Of a stretch of 64,000 nucleotides of DNA, positions 35,539 to 44,051 are shown one piece after another. A program made the position numbers and the translations under genes. Position 1 is the stretch's first letter, and the number at the start of each line of letters is the position of its first letter. The stretch is from Nostoc sp. NIES-3756 (GTDB lineage: Bacteria > Cyanobacteriota > Cyanobacteriia > Cyanobacteriales > Nostocaceae). A model generated the notes under the pieces. The model was not told where the DNA came from. It did not search any database and saw only the letters and a list, made by a program, of their open reading frames with translations. The stretch is taken from assembly GCF_001548375.1 (NCBI RefSeq), contig NZ_AP017295.1:2204501-2268500 (forward strand). Direction: 5' to 3'.

Positions 35539-36156
35539 TTAAATTCTGGTATTTCTACGCCTACGTCTGAGTACCCAAGCTACAAATGCCACCACTAGAG
35601 TCCCTAGTACAATTTTGGATACAGGAGCAAGGTACTTATCCACAAGTTCATACTGACTACCTAAAAGATATCCTGAGTATGTTAACAAACCAACCCAAGC
35701 AGCGCTACCTAAAGTCGTGTAGAATAAGAAAGGTAACAAAGGCATATTACTAATGCCTGCTGGTACGGAAATTAAAGTCCGTACACCAGGAATTAGACGA
35801 CCGATTAAAACTGCCTTGTTACCTTGAGTGTCAAACCATTTCTTCGCTTTACTAATATCTTTGCTAGATACACTAATCCACTTGCCATATTTATCGGCTA
35901 ACTCTCGTAAACGCCTTTCACCTAAAAACTTCCCTGGATAATACCAAACCAGAGCGCCAATTGTAGAACCTAAAAGTCCAGCGACAAACACACCTACAAT
36001 ATTTAACTTTGAACCAGGCAGATTTGCTGTATAGCCTGCCAATGGCATGATTAATTCTGAAGGAATTGGCGGAAAAAGATTCTCTACAAACATCAGCAGA
36101 GCAATTCCCCAATAGCCCAGGGATTCAATAATATTTTTTATCCAATCAGATGACAT
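35539..36156 (-). CDS. DedA family membrane protein
   Basis: The 205-residue protein has the DedA/VTT pattern: ENLFPPIPSELIMPLAGYTA near the N-terminus, a GALVWYYPGKFLG segment, and GRLIPGVRTLISVPAGISNMPLLPFLFYTTLG, followed by two further membrane segments and an Arg-rich tail. DedA proteins act as lipid (undecaprenyl phosphate or phospholipid) scramblases/flippases and affect proton motive force. It stands alone, divergent from none of the neighbours. Confidence 0.9.
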   Translation of the reverse strand: MSSDWIKNIIESLGYWGIALLMFVENLFPPIPSELIMPLAGYTANLPGSKLNIVGVFVAGLLGSTIGALVWYYPGKFLGERRLRELADKYGKWISVSSKDISKAKKWFDTQGNKAVLIGRLIPGVRTLISVPAGISNMPLLPFLFYTTLGSAAWVGLLTYSGYLLGSQYELVDKYLAPVSKIVLGTLVVAFVAWVLRRRRRNTRI

Positions 36157-36309
36157 GGATTTGTAATTTAAAACTGTGGTGATTTCTCGTTGTTTAGTTT
36201 AGCTTTGTTTTACAGAACTTCAGAAATTCTGTAGACAGCAGTAGCTTGAAGATGCAGGTTATAAGGGAAAGAATCATTTCTTCATCTCTCCCTATTTTCT
36301 CGTCTGTGT

Positions 36310-37386
36310 CTACACAGTTGGAGTTAGTGATTGCACTCTTGATTCAGATTCCCAGTCCAAGGGGTTCCATACCCGTTCTTCCAAAGCCATCTGCTCAATT
36401 AAACTTGCTAGTCTGAGGGCTTTGAGTGCTTGTTCACCACCGACTGAGGGCTGATTACCACCATGTACACAGTTAACAAAATGCTCAAGTTCTGCGCTCA
36501 AGGGTTGAATATTAGTGGTGTAAACCTTCTCAATCACACCATCTTGTCTGTAATGACGATGGTCATTGAGTGAGTTAGCAGGGGTTTGACGGTGGATCAA
36601 AATTTCATTCTTGAGAAAATCCGCTTCGGTAAAGGAGTTTTTACAGTGAGCAACGATGCGACGGATCTTCCGATGAGTGACTTTGCTGGCTGTGAGAGTC
36701 GCCACAATTCCATTAGCGAACCCTAAAGTCGCAGTTACATAGTCTAAATAACCAGAATCTAAGGCGCGGGTTCCACTAGCAGTTAATTTTGTTACTGGTG
36801 AGGCAGCTAGTTCTAACAGCAAGTCAATGTCATGAATCATTAAATCCAGTACTACCGAAACGTCATTAGCTCGGTCTGAATAGGGACTCATACGATGCGC
36901 TTCTAGTGCGAGGACTTCTTCAGTCTTTAGCACTTTGCTTAGTTCTCTAAAGGCTGGGTTGAAGCGCTCAATGTGACCTACTTGCAGAATACATTGAGAT
37001 TCTGCGGCAGCATTAACTAGCGATTCTGCCTCAGAAATACTAGCAGCGATAGGCTTTTCGATTAAAACGTGGATTCCGGCTAACAGACAATTAATCCCCA
37101 CGGCGTAATGTAAGCGAGTGGGGACGGCGACACAGACAGCTTCTACATGAGGAAGCAGGTCACAGTAATCCTCGAAAAAACGCACCTTGTATTTACTGGC
37201 GGTTTCTAAGCCTCGTTCGACGTTGATATCTGCCACGCCAACCAGTTCGACATCTTTCATGGAACTGAGTACGCGGGCATGATGCTGCCCCATGTTACCC
37301 ACACCAATTACGCCTACGCGAATTGGCCGTGGCTGGTTACGTTGTGTAAATGAATTTGGTTCTGCCACTGACATGCTATTTTGCAC
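36310..37386 (-). CDS. Gfo/Idh/MocA family oxidoreductase
   Basis: The protein has an N-terminal Rossmann motif VGVIGVGNMGQHHARVL, the EKP motif in VLIEKPIAAS, and a conserved MIHDIDLLLELA where the His is catalytic in relatives. Members oxidise sugars or sugar nucleotides with NAD(P); biliverdin reductase BvdR is also in this superfamily, but the present protein looks like the sugar class. The frame opens at TTG 37410; I prefer GTG 37386, with GGAG nine bases upstream, giving 358 residues. Another option is ATG 37374. Confidence 0.85.
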   Translation of the reverse strand: MQNSMSVAEPNSFTQRNQPRPIRVGVIGVGNMGQHHARVLSSMKDVELVGVADINVERGLETASKYKVRFFEDYCDLLPHVEAVCVAVPTRLHYAVGINCLLAGIHVLIEKPIAASISEAESLVNAAAESQCILQVGHIERFNPAFRELSKVLKTEEVLALEAHRMSPYSDRANDVSVVLDLMIHDIDLLLELAASPVTKLTASGTRALDSGYLDYVTATLGFANGIVATLTASKVTHRKIRRIVAHCKNSFTEADFLKNEILIHRQTPANSLNDHRHYRQDGVIEKVYTTNIQPLSAELEHFVNCVHGGNQPSVGGEQALKALRLASLIEQMALEERVWNPLDWESESRVQSLTPTV

Positions 37387-38157
37387 TATTGTTCTCTCCT
37401 CAACCACCAAATTTAGAGACGCTATGGCCGTTGGCCTTTATACTAAACAGCCAATTATGATCCGTCTAAAACCATCCAGATGGTAACATAGAGGCCTGTT
37501 CATGAAGAATTTCAAACTTTGTAATCAGTTCCCGTGATTTGGCTGTCTTTGTTATAGACATTTCTAAATTTCTCAATTTTCTGAGATTTACATAAAAACA
37601 AGGTGTATATTTTATTACATTTTTACCTCTGCAAAATTATCCTTGAAAGTAATTTAGTTAATAAAATAACTATATGGAAAATTAATGATTTTATTGTTAG
37701 TAAAATCACTAATTAATATAAATAATACACGTAGGTGAACAGATAAAGAAATATTTATCTGAGATTGTTATAGCAGTTAGACTTAGATGATTGTTGCATT
37801 ATTTGCAGATTATGCCCTCTATTTTTAGGGAGACAATGGTATAAAGATTTTGCTTTGGCTACGGTAAAAGACAGGAGGCAGAGAGCAGCGCGTTACGGTG
37901 AATCCAGCCCTGTAGGTGGGTTTCCCGCCGTAGGGAACTGGTGAATCCGGAGGGGGGTTTCCCCCGTTGTAGCAACTGCAAAGAGGCAGGAGGCAGGAGG
38001 TAGAAGCATTTGTGTTGCTAAGATTTGCCCTCTGAGAATTTACTAATCTCTATGCTCTTGGCTTTGAACACCCAAAATTCACGGTGTATTTAAGGTTGCT
38101 TCTAGCTGGCGGCAGAAAGATAATTTTGTGATTAACTGCCCAAAAATTGAAACTGAA
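37387..38157. other. Long spacer upstream of queC with GC-rich repeats
   Basis: The part at 37500-37860 is AT-rich with no gene. At about 37888-37985 there is a GC-rich block with two near-direct copies (GGTGAATCC...GGGTTTCCC) and GGCAGGAGGCAGGAGG units, similar to other Nostoc repeats. I looked for a preQ1 riboswitch before queC and did not recognise one. Confidence 0.5.
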
Positions 38158-38832
38158 ATGAAAGCTGTAATTTTATTATCTGGTGGATTAGACTCTTCTA
38201 CAATTTTGTATCAAGCTAAAGCAGATAGTTGTGATTGTTACTCTATATCTTTTGACTACCAACAGCGACATCGGCGAGAACTGCACTCTGCTTTTTTAGT
38301 AGGACAAAAAGCTGGGGTAGTAGAACATCAAGTGGTAAATTTTGATTTACGCCTCTGGGGTGGTTCAGCACTGACAGACGACTCAATTGATTTGCCTCAA
38401 GAGCGTTCTCTAAATGAAATGTCACAAAATATTCCTGTTACCTATGTACCAGCAAGGAATACAATATTTTTAAGTTTTGCTTTGGCTTACGCAGAAGCGA
38501 TCGCCGCACAACGAGTATATATTGGTGTCAACGCTCTAGATTATTCAGGATATCCCGACTGTCGCCCAGATTATATCCAAGCGATGCAGGAAGTTTTCCG
38601 TCTGGGAACCAAACAGGGACGCGAAGGGCAACCCATAGAAATAATTGCCCCTTTAATCAATCTGAAAAAAACTGAAATCATCCAACTAGGTAATAAATTA
38701 GGTGTTCCTTGGGACTTAACTTGGTCATGTTATGCTGGCGCAGATGTCGCCTGCGGTGTTTGTGATTCCTGCCGCTTACGTCTAGCAGCTTTTGCAGAAT
38801 TGGGGTTAGAAGATCCGGTTCCTTATGCTTAG
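38158..38832 (+). CDS. queC: 7-cyano-7-deazaguanine synthase
   Basis: The 224-residue enzyme (from ATG 38158, MKAVILLSGGLDSST) converts carboxy-deazaguanine to preQ0, using ATP and ammonia, for queuosine in tRNA. It has the PP-loop LLSGGLDSS, the motif YVPARNTIFLSFALAYAE, and the zinc cysteines in SCYAGADVACGVCDSCR. The frame is open to GTG 38128, but conservation begins at 38158. Other queuosine genes are not next to it. A GTTAGCGG repeat follows its stop. Confidence 0.93.
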   Translation: MKAVILLSGGLDSSTILYQAKADSCDCYSISFDYQQRHRRELHSAFLVGQKAGVVEHQVVNFDLRLWGGSALTDDSIDLPQERSLNEMSQNIPVTYVPARNTIFLSFALAYAEAIAAQRVYIGVNALDYSGYPDCRPDYIQAMQEVFRLGTKQGREGQPIEIIAPLINLKKTEIIQLGNKLGVPWDLTWSCYAGADVACGVCDSCRLRLAAFAELGLEDPVPYA

Positions 38833-38860
38833 AAAGTGGGGAGTAGGGAGTGATGAGTGA

Positions 38861-38895
38861 TGTTAGCGGTAGCGGCGCGTTTAGCGCGTGCTGAG
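38861..38895 (+). repeat. GTTAGCGGTAGCGGCGCG palindromic repeat, copy A
   Basis: The unit TGTTAGCGGTAGCGGCGCGT then TTAGCGCGTGCTGAG is 35 bases, with internal pairing of GGCGCGTTTAGCGCG type. It is identical to copy B at 41372-41406. Confidence 0.9.
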
Positions 38896-38931
38896 TTATG
38901 AGTCATAAATCTTCCTTGTCTCCCTCATCCC

Positions 38932-40287
38932 CTAACCTCCACCCAAGTGCCGCACTTGAATTTGATGCAGCCTCGGCCCATCAACAGAGATAATTGTAAA
39001 TTCGATGTTGTCGTAGGAGAACGTTTCACCTTTGATGGGCATTTTCTGGAACTGATAGAGCAAAAATCCTGCTAGGGTCTGATACTGTTTTGTTAAAGGC
39101 AAATTTAGATGCAAAACTTCGTTCAGGTCTTCTAAGTTAATTTGGGCTTGCACTAAAAACGTCTGCGGGTCTTGCATCTCAATCAGCAAGTCCTCATTAC
39201 TTGAGGGTTGACCAGCGTTGCCAATAATTTCTGCAATCACATCTTGGATTGTCACTAGTCCCACCGTACCGCCAAATTCGTCGACTACTATGACCATAGC
39301 TGGCTTTTCTTGCTGCATCATTGGTAATAGTTCACTAAGGGGGGTGTTTTCTGGTACGAACCGCGCTGGACGCATCCAAGATTGAATTTGTGTTTCTAGG
39401 TATAACTTGCTAGCGGCCAAGGGTTTAGCTAAATCTCTAAAATATACAATTCCTCGAATATCATCTAAGGATTCGCCAATGATGGGATAACGAGAGTGTC
39501 CCGTGCTGATCATTTGATCGAGTAGGTTTTGAAAAGTCGCATCTTTAGATAAAGCAATAATTCCGTTGCGAGGAATCATTACATCTTGCGCTGTCACATC
39601 ACCAAATTCAAATATGTTATTTAGCAGTTCTCTCTCTGCCATCTGTAAGCCGGTGGACTCTCTTTCTGTGGAAATAATTAACTGTAATTCTTCCGGGGTT
39701 ACAGGTGGTCGCCAACTTTGACCTGTGTATTCAATGCCAAATAGTCGTAATAGATAACTGGTAGATTGATTAAGAATCCAAATAAAGGGACGGAAAAAAC
39801 GCACGATCGCTCTGACAGCTGGCCCTAAAAAACGAGCTAGCTGTTCTGAATAGAGCATGGCAACAGATTTGGGACACAGTTCGCCTAGAACGATTTGCAA
39901 ATAGGCTATCAAGAAAAAAGCGATGGGAATTGATAAAGAATGAGCGACAAAATTATTAATATTGGCGGGTAATGGCCAAGATTTCATCCACGCACGTAGA
40001 ACTACGGCGATCGAACTTTCCCCAATCCAACCCAAAGCCAAGCTAGAAAGGGTAATACCTAACTGGGTTGTGGATAACAATCTATCGATGTTGCGCTGTA
40101 GTGATTCAACTGCGATCGCTTGAATATCACCTCCCATAACTAGCTGATGAATCCGCGATCGCCTGACTGTCACTATCGAAAACTCTGCCGTGACAAAAAA
40201 AGCATTGATCAAAATCAGCAGCAGCACCGATAACAACCGCAGCCCCACATCTGTCAAACTCAAATTAGGAAATTCGTTCACCGCCAA
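38932..40287 (-). CDS. CNNM/CorC family protein (DUF21, CBS pair, CorC_HlyC)
   Basis: The 451-residue protein has a DUF21 membrane domain with four segments (about 15-200: LLLILINAFFVTAEFSIVTVRRSRI, ITLSSLALGWIGE, LGELCPKSVAML), a CBS pair (about 230-345, with ARDVMIPR-type AQDVMIPRNGI and VVDEFGGTVGLVTIQDV), and a C-terminal CorC_HlyC domain ending near 445. Family members export Mg or Co ions or control membrane ion balance; the hemolysin label is historical. It follows queC convergently. Confidence 0.92.
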   Translation of the reverse strand: MAVNEFPNLSLTDVGLRLLSVLLLILINAFFVTAEFSIVTVRRSRIHQLVMGGDIQAIAVESLQRNIDRLLSTTQLGITLSSLALGWIGESSIAVVLRAWMKSWPLPANINNFVAHSLSIPIAFFLIAYLQIVLGELCPKSVAMLYSEQLARFLGPAVRAIVRFFRPFIWILNQSTSYLLRLFGIEYTGQSWRPPVTPEELQLIISTERESTGLQMAERELLNNIFEFGDVTAQDVMIPRNGIIALSKDATFQNLLDQMISTGHSRYPIIGESLDDIRGIVYFRDLAKPLAASKLYLETQIQSWMRPARFVPENTPLSELLPMMQQEKPAMVIVVDEFGGTVGLVTIQDVIAEIIGNAGQPSSNEDLLIEMQDPQTFLVQAQINLEDLNEVLHLNLPLTKQYQTLAGFLLYQFQKMPIKGETFSYDNIEFTIISVDGPRLHQIQVRHLGGG

Positions 40288-40292
40288 ATCTT

Positions 40293-40346
40293 CTTAGTCA
40301 TTTGTCATTGGTCATTAGTCATTAGTCCATAGTCCATAGTCAAAAG
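40293..40346. repeat. TTAGTCA heptad repeats
   Basis: Variants of TCATTAG and CCATAGT occupy the spacer between the CNNM gene and the hypothetical gene upstream. Confidence 0.75.
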
Positions 40347-40367
40347 GCAGAACTCTTTAATTTTGAA

Positions 40368-41078
40368 TTACTTATCTACGGGAATATTTGTGACTTCTAG
40401 CTTTAACTTTTGATCTGGATAATCTGTTAGCGAGAGAGACACTTTTTTCACATCATCTAGTAGAGCTGTGGGAATGCTGACAGTACCAGTAAATGCTGGG
40501 CCGTTGGCGGGTAAATCTGCGGGTAAACCCTCTGTACTTGCACTGAGAGTTCTACCTTTGTCATCGGTAACATCCAAAAAACTATACAAAAAGCGTACAG
40601 AGTCTTTACCTTTGTTCTCCATTTTGACTTTTAACAGTAAATCACCGCCAGAGTAACGAGCCGATTGCACAGCCATTGTTACTCCTTCACTCTCGGCACT
40701 AACGGGAAACCCTGGTAGGAGTTTTTCCTCGACTACTTCCTTGGGTTTTTCTTCTGGTTTTTCCTTTTTGCCGCTAATCTCCTCATCATCTTCATTTACT
40801 TTGTCGGACTTAGCAGCTTTTGACTTACCATCTATACGAGCCTTAACAATTTTTAATATTTCTTCTTCTTTTAAGAAGGTTACAGACCCTGCTTGTGAGC
40901 TATTTGCTTTACTAGCGGCAAACTTGCTGGTAGGACGACCATCTGGTGTGGTCACACCTTTGAGTGCGGAACTTCCCAAGTCAAACCCTAGAAACGCACT
41001 CACAGAGCCTGCGCCTAACATCAGGAATAACAAAATCAAAGTTAGAAGTACAGTAGAATTTATTCTCATTGCTGACAA
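40368..41078 (-). CDS. Membrane-anchored hypothetical protein
   Basis: The 236-residue protein has an N-terminal membrane anchor or signal (about 8-30, TVLLTLILLFLMLGAGSVSAFLG), a charged linker with about 30 Lys/Glu residues (85-120), and a C-terminal beta-rich domain (about 130-236) with LLKVKMENKGKDSVRFLYSFLDVTDDKGR, like DUF4352-type immunoglobulin-like domains. I do not recognise a specific family. ATG three codons in (MRINSTV) is an alternative start. Confidence 0.7.
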   Translation of the reverse strand: MSAMRINSTVLLTLILLFLMLGAGSVSAFLGFDLGSSALKGVTTPDGRPTSKFAASKANSSQAGSVTFLKEEEILKIVKARIDGKSKAAKSDKVNEDDEEISGKKEKPEEKPKEVVEEKLLPGFPVSAESEGVTMAVQSARYSGGDLLLKVKMENKGKDSVRFLYSFLDVTDDKGRTLSASTEGLPADLPANGPAFTGTVSIPTALLDDVKKVSLSLTDYPDQKLKLEVTNIPVDK

Positions 41079-41272
41079 GCTATTGCAGAAGAATGCTGGT
41101 CTATATTAGCTGGTCTATGTTAAGACTTTTGAAGCTATATGGCTCGTTCCTTAACATAACTCAATTAATCATAGTTCCTCTATTCCATAATTGAATTATG
41201 TAGTATAAAAATCTAATAAACTATCTTAGAAGGTACACAAGTCTGATACTCTAGGATACAATTAAAACTTAA

Positions 41273-41345
41273 CCAGGGTTGGCCGAGCGGTTGAGGCAGC
41301 GAACTCATAATTCGCCCAAGGCAGGTTCAACTCCTGCACCCTGGA
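41273..41345 (+). tRNA. tRNA-Met (anticodon CAT)
   Basis: The cloverleaf folds fully: acceptor CCAGGGT/ACCCTGG, D stem GCC/GGC with loop GAGCGGTTGA, anticodon stem GCGAA/TTCGC with loop CTCATAA (CAT at 41306-41308), variable CCAAG, T arm GCAGG-TTCAACT-CCTGC, discriminator A. CCA is not encoded. It lacks the three G:C pairs of an initiator tRNA. It could be elongator tRNA-Met or tRNA-Ile2 with lysidine; the sequence alone does not settle this. Confidence 0.93.
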
Positions 41346-41371
41346 TTAGATGAGTAGTGAGTTATGAGTGC

Positions 41372-41406
41372 TGTTAGCGGTAGCGGCGCGTTTAGCGCGT
41401 GCTGAG
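41372..41406 (+). repeat. GTTAGCGGTAGCGGCGCG palindromic repeat, copy B
   Basis: This is identical to copy A at 38861-38895 over 35 bases. It lies just downstream of the tRNA gene and is followed by tandem GAGTGCTGAGTxx units to about 41470. Confidence 0.9.
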
Positions 41407-41603
41407 TAAGCAGTAATGAGTGCTGAGTGCCGACTAGTTGTGAATGCTGGGTGCTGGGTCATGAGTTATCAAGGGTTGTTATCGTTGCTTTGCCCTGTCA
41501 GCAATGATTTATGAATTATTGTCATTAACTCTTCACTGATTTTGGTGTTCAACTCGTAATTACCCCCACTCAGCACTCACTACTCAGCACTCAGCACTTC
41601 TTC

Positions 41604-42038
41604 TTACCTTTGTGTGAAATTGTCGAATCGAAATTCTGTTCCTGTCCTGAGTTTATTGGCATTCATGCGAGGAGACATGAGCAAAGATGTATCGTAGGGA
41701 TTAGGAATATCTGGTGTGCGTAGATAGGGGTCATTCATTGACTGTTGGGTGAGGACATCGCGGTAGAGTGTATTGACTAACTCAGCATCACGGGCAATTT
41801 CATTTTCTGGAAAGGAATTGCGAAAACCAGAAACAGAACCCAAAAATGCGTCTAACTGACGTTTGGGGGTAGAATTTTCGTAAAAATTGCGATCGTGACG
41901 GAAGTAAGCCCGCTCGAATACATCATTTGCGCTTTCATAATTGGGAACGGCTGGTTCGGCAACGGCTATAGAAGGAAATGCGATCGCTGTGGCTAACAGC
42001 ACAAATAAACCACTGAGGGGCGGAAATTTTATACCCAT
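41604..42038 (-). CDS. Secreted cyanobacterial hypothetical protein
   Basis: The 144-residue protein has a clear signal peptide (LSGLFVLLATAIAFPSIAVA, cleavage after AVA near residue 27). The mature part is hydrophilic, with SANDVFERAYFRHDRNFYEN, GFRNSFPENEIARDAELVNTLYRDVL and a tail LRTGTEFRFDNFT. I do not recognise a domain, though the sequence is ordered and resembles small exported cyanobacterial proteins. AGGAGT lies ahead of the start. It is divergent from pyrE. Confidence 0.72.
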   Translation of the reverse strand: MGIKFPPLSGLFVLLATAIAFPSIAVAEPAVPNYESANDVFERAYFRHDRNFYENSTPKRQLDAFLGSVSGFRNSFPENEIARDAELVNTLYRDVLTQQSMNDPYLRTPDIPNPYDTSLLMSPRMNANKLRTGTEFRFDNFTQR

Positions 42039-42139
42039 CTTTTTTACTCCTCAAATTTTGGGCAAATCTTAACTTATGCTTAATTTCAGAACTCTGATGA
42101 GTTCAACCTTTGGTGTAGCACAACTTTTAATGTTTTGTA

Positions 42140-42760
42140 ATGACGTATTCTACTGAACCCCTTACGCAGTCGGATAACTGGGCAGCCACTGCCGATGCCC
42201 CTATCCTGCGGCAAAAACTACTGGATCTATTTTGTCAACTTGCTTATCAAGAGGGTGAGTTTGTCCTCTCATCAGGACAACCAAGTTCTTACTATATAAA
42301 TGGTAAACAGGTAACACTACACCCCCAAGGGGCTTTAGCCATTGGTCGGGTGCTTTTATCTATTTTATCTCCAGATACTCAAGCAGTAGCCGGATTAACA
42401 CTGGGGGCTGATCCAATTGTGACAGCAGTGAGTGTGGTTTCTGCGTATGAAAATAAACCCATACCAGCGTTAATTATTCGTAAAGAAGCTAAAGGTCATG
42501 GTACTAAGGCGTATATTGAAGGGCCGAATCTGCCAGAAGGTACTAAAGTCGTAGTTCTAGAAGATGTCGTCACAACTGGACAATCGGCAATGAAGGCCGT
42601 TGACCGACTGAGGGCGGCTGGTTATGTTGTTGATGAGGTAATTTCTGTAGTAGACAGACAGCAAGGTGGAGCAGAGTTTTACCAATCTGTCGGGTTGAAA
42701 TTTGTAGCTGTGTTTACGATCGCGGATCTTCAACAAAGGTATCGAGAGTTAAATAGTTAG
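42140..42760 (+). CDS. pyrE: Orotate phosphoribosyltransferase
   Basis: The 206-residue enzyme makes orotidine 5'-phosphate from orotate and PRPP. It has the PRPP loop VVLEDVVTTGQSA, the flexible loop RKEAKGHGTKAYIEG with the conserved Lys and His, and FVLSSGQPSSYYINGKQ at the N-terminus. There is no adjacent pyr gene. Two HIP1 sites follow the stop. Confidence 0.94.
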   Translation: MTYSTEPLTQSDNWAATADAPILRQKLLDLFCQLAYQEGEFVLSSGQPSSYYINGKQVTLHPQGALAIGRVLLSILSPDTQAVAGLTLGADPIVTAVSVVSAYENKPIPALIIRKEAKGHGTKAYIEGPNLPEGTKVVVLEDVVTTGQSAMKAVDRLRAAGYVVDEVISVVDRQQGGAEFYQSVGLKFVAVFTIADLQQRYRELNS

Positions 42761-42920
42761 TAGAGAAATGCGATCGCCCTGATGACAACTTTTGAGCAAT
42801 GGGCGATCGCACTCTTTGATAATTGGATAGTTTACGTTTTATAAGTATTTAACCGTATAAATACATCTGTCAAAGCTAGATATATACTTAACTGAGATAT
42901 TTAAAGACAAATCCATAATA

Positions 42921-43847
42921 ATGTATCACCAATATTTTAAATTTGTTACATTTTCTACACTCTTAACATCAAGCTTACTTCTATTAGGGCTTAAACAAGA
43001 TACAGCAGAATTTACTAACGCACAGATTAATGAACAGTCTATATTAGCAATTAATTGGGTACAACAATCTGGTGAGTATCAAGCCCTTACTTACCAAGCT
43101 TTTAATATAGCTAAAATCGTTTTTGATCAAGCCAAAGCTAAAAAAATAACTCAACCAGCCATTATTGTTGATATTGATGAAACAGTTCTTGATAATAGTG
43201 CTTATCAGGCTGGTTTAGTTGATACTAATAATAGTTATGAACTCTCAACATGGAACAAATGGGTAGCAGTAGCTAGAGCTAAGACGGTTCCTGGTGCAGC
43301 TAAATTTGTCAATTATGTTAACGATAATGGTGGTAAAGTCTTTTTCATTTCTGACCGAGATAAAAGCAGTAATAAAGATAGAAATAATAATGATTTAGAA
43401 ATAGCAACAATAAATAATTTGAAAGTAAATGGTTTTAAAGGCGCTAATAGTAAAACAGTTTTACTAAAAGGCGAGTTTACCAAAATTATCGATGGGAAAG
43501 AAAGTACGTCAAAACAATGGCGGCGCGAAGCAGTAGAAAATGGTCAAGTCGATGGTAAAAAATATACCATAGTGGCTCTAATGGGTGATAATCTTAATGA
43601 TTTTGACCACAAAACGGGTGTTACTAATCAGGAACGTCGTAGTTACGTAGAGAAACATTCTAGTTACTATGGAATCCTTGATTCTATTCCTAATAATAAA
43701 ATTTTCGAGCCTGCATATATTGCCCTACCTAATCCCATGTATGGTAACTGGGAGACAGGACTATATAAACCTCAAGCTGGCCAAAAACCATCACAAAAAA
43801 ATCAGCAGCGCAAGCAATCTTTAATTCGTTGGCTACCTGATAAATAA
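42921..43847 (+). CDS. Secreted HAD acid phosphatase, e(P4)-like
   Basis: The 308-residue protein has an N-terminal signal-like segment (FVTFSTLLTSSLLLLGL), the class C acid phosphatase/e(P4) marker SILAINWVQQSGEYQAL, HAD motif I IIVDIDETVLDNS (two catalytic Asp), motif II FFISDRDKS and motif IV VALMGDNLNDF. It probably dephosphorylates nucleotides or other esters in the periplasm. No lipobox Cys is visible, unlike the Haemophilus lipoprotein. The C-terminus is basic and Gln-rich. Confidence 0.88.
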   Translation: MYHQYFKFVTFSTLLTSSLLLLGLKQDTAEFTNAQINEQSILAINWVQQSGEYQALTYQAFNIAKIVFDQAKAKKITQPAIIVDIDETVLDNSAYQAGLVDTNNSYELSTWNKWVAVARAKTVPGAAKFVNYVNDNGGKVFFISDRDKSSNKDRNNNDLEIATINNLKVNGFKGANSKTVLLKGEFTKIIDGKESTSKQWRREAVENGQVDGKKYTIVALMGDNLNDFDHKTGVTNQERRSYVEKHSSYYGILDSIPNNKIFEPAYIALPNPMYGNWETGLYKPQAGQKPSQKNQQRKQSLIRWLPDK

Positions 43848-44051
43848 TTACATTTAGCGATCGCCTACGGCTTGTGAGTACACTAATGCCTATCTTGTGG
43901 TGTAGTCTATTACCAAAAAATAGTAATTTATAATACAGTTTCCTGGAAAATTAGAGTTCAAAAGACTAAAATTTGGATGGTAGCTGACTTTGGGGAATGT
44001 GTGTAACACTAAGAAGCTACCTCAAGCTATTTATCCAGGGGAGGTTAGGCA

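Noticed and set aside
37888..38157. preQ1 riboswitch before queC
   Set aside because: I searched for a short pseudoknot-type aptamer near the start and could not recognise one; the region is mainly repeats.
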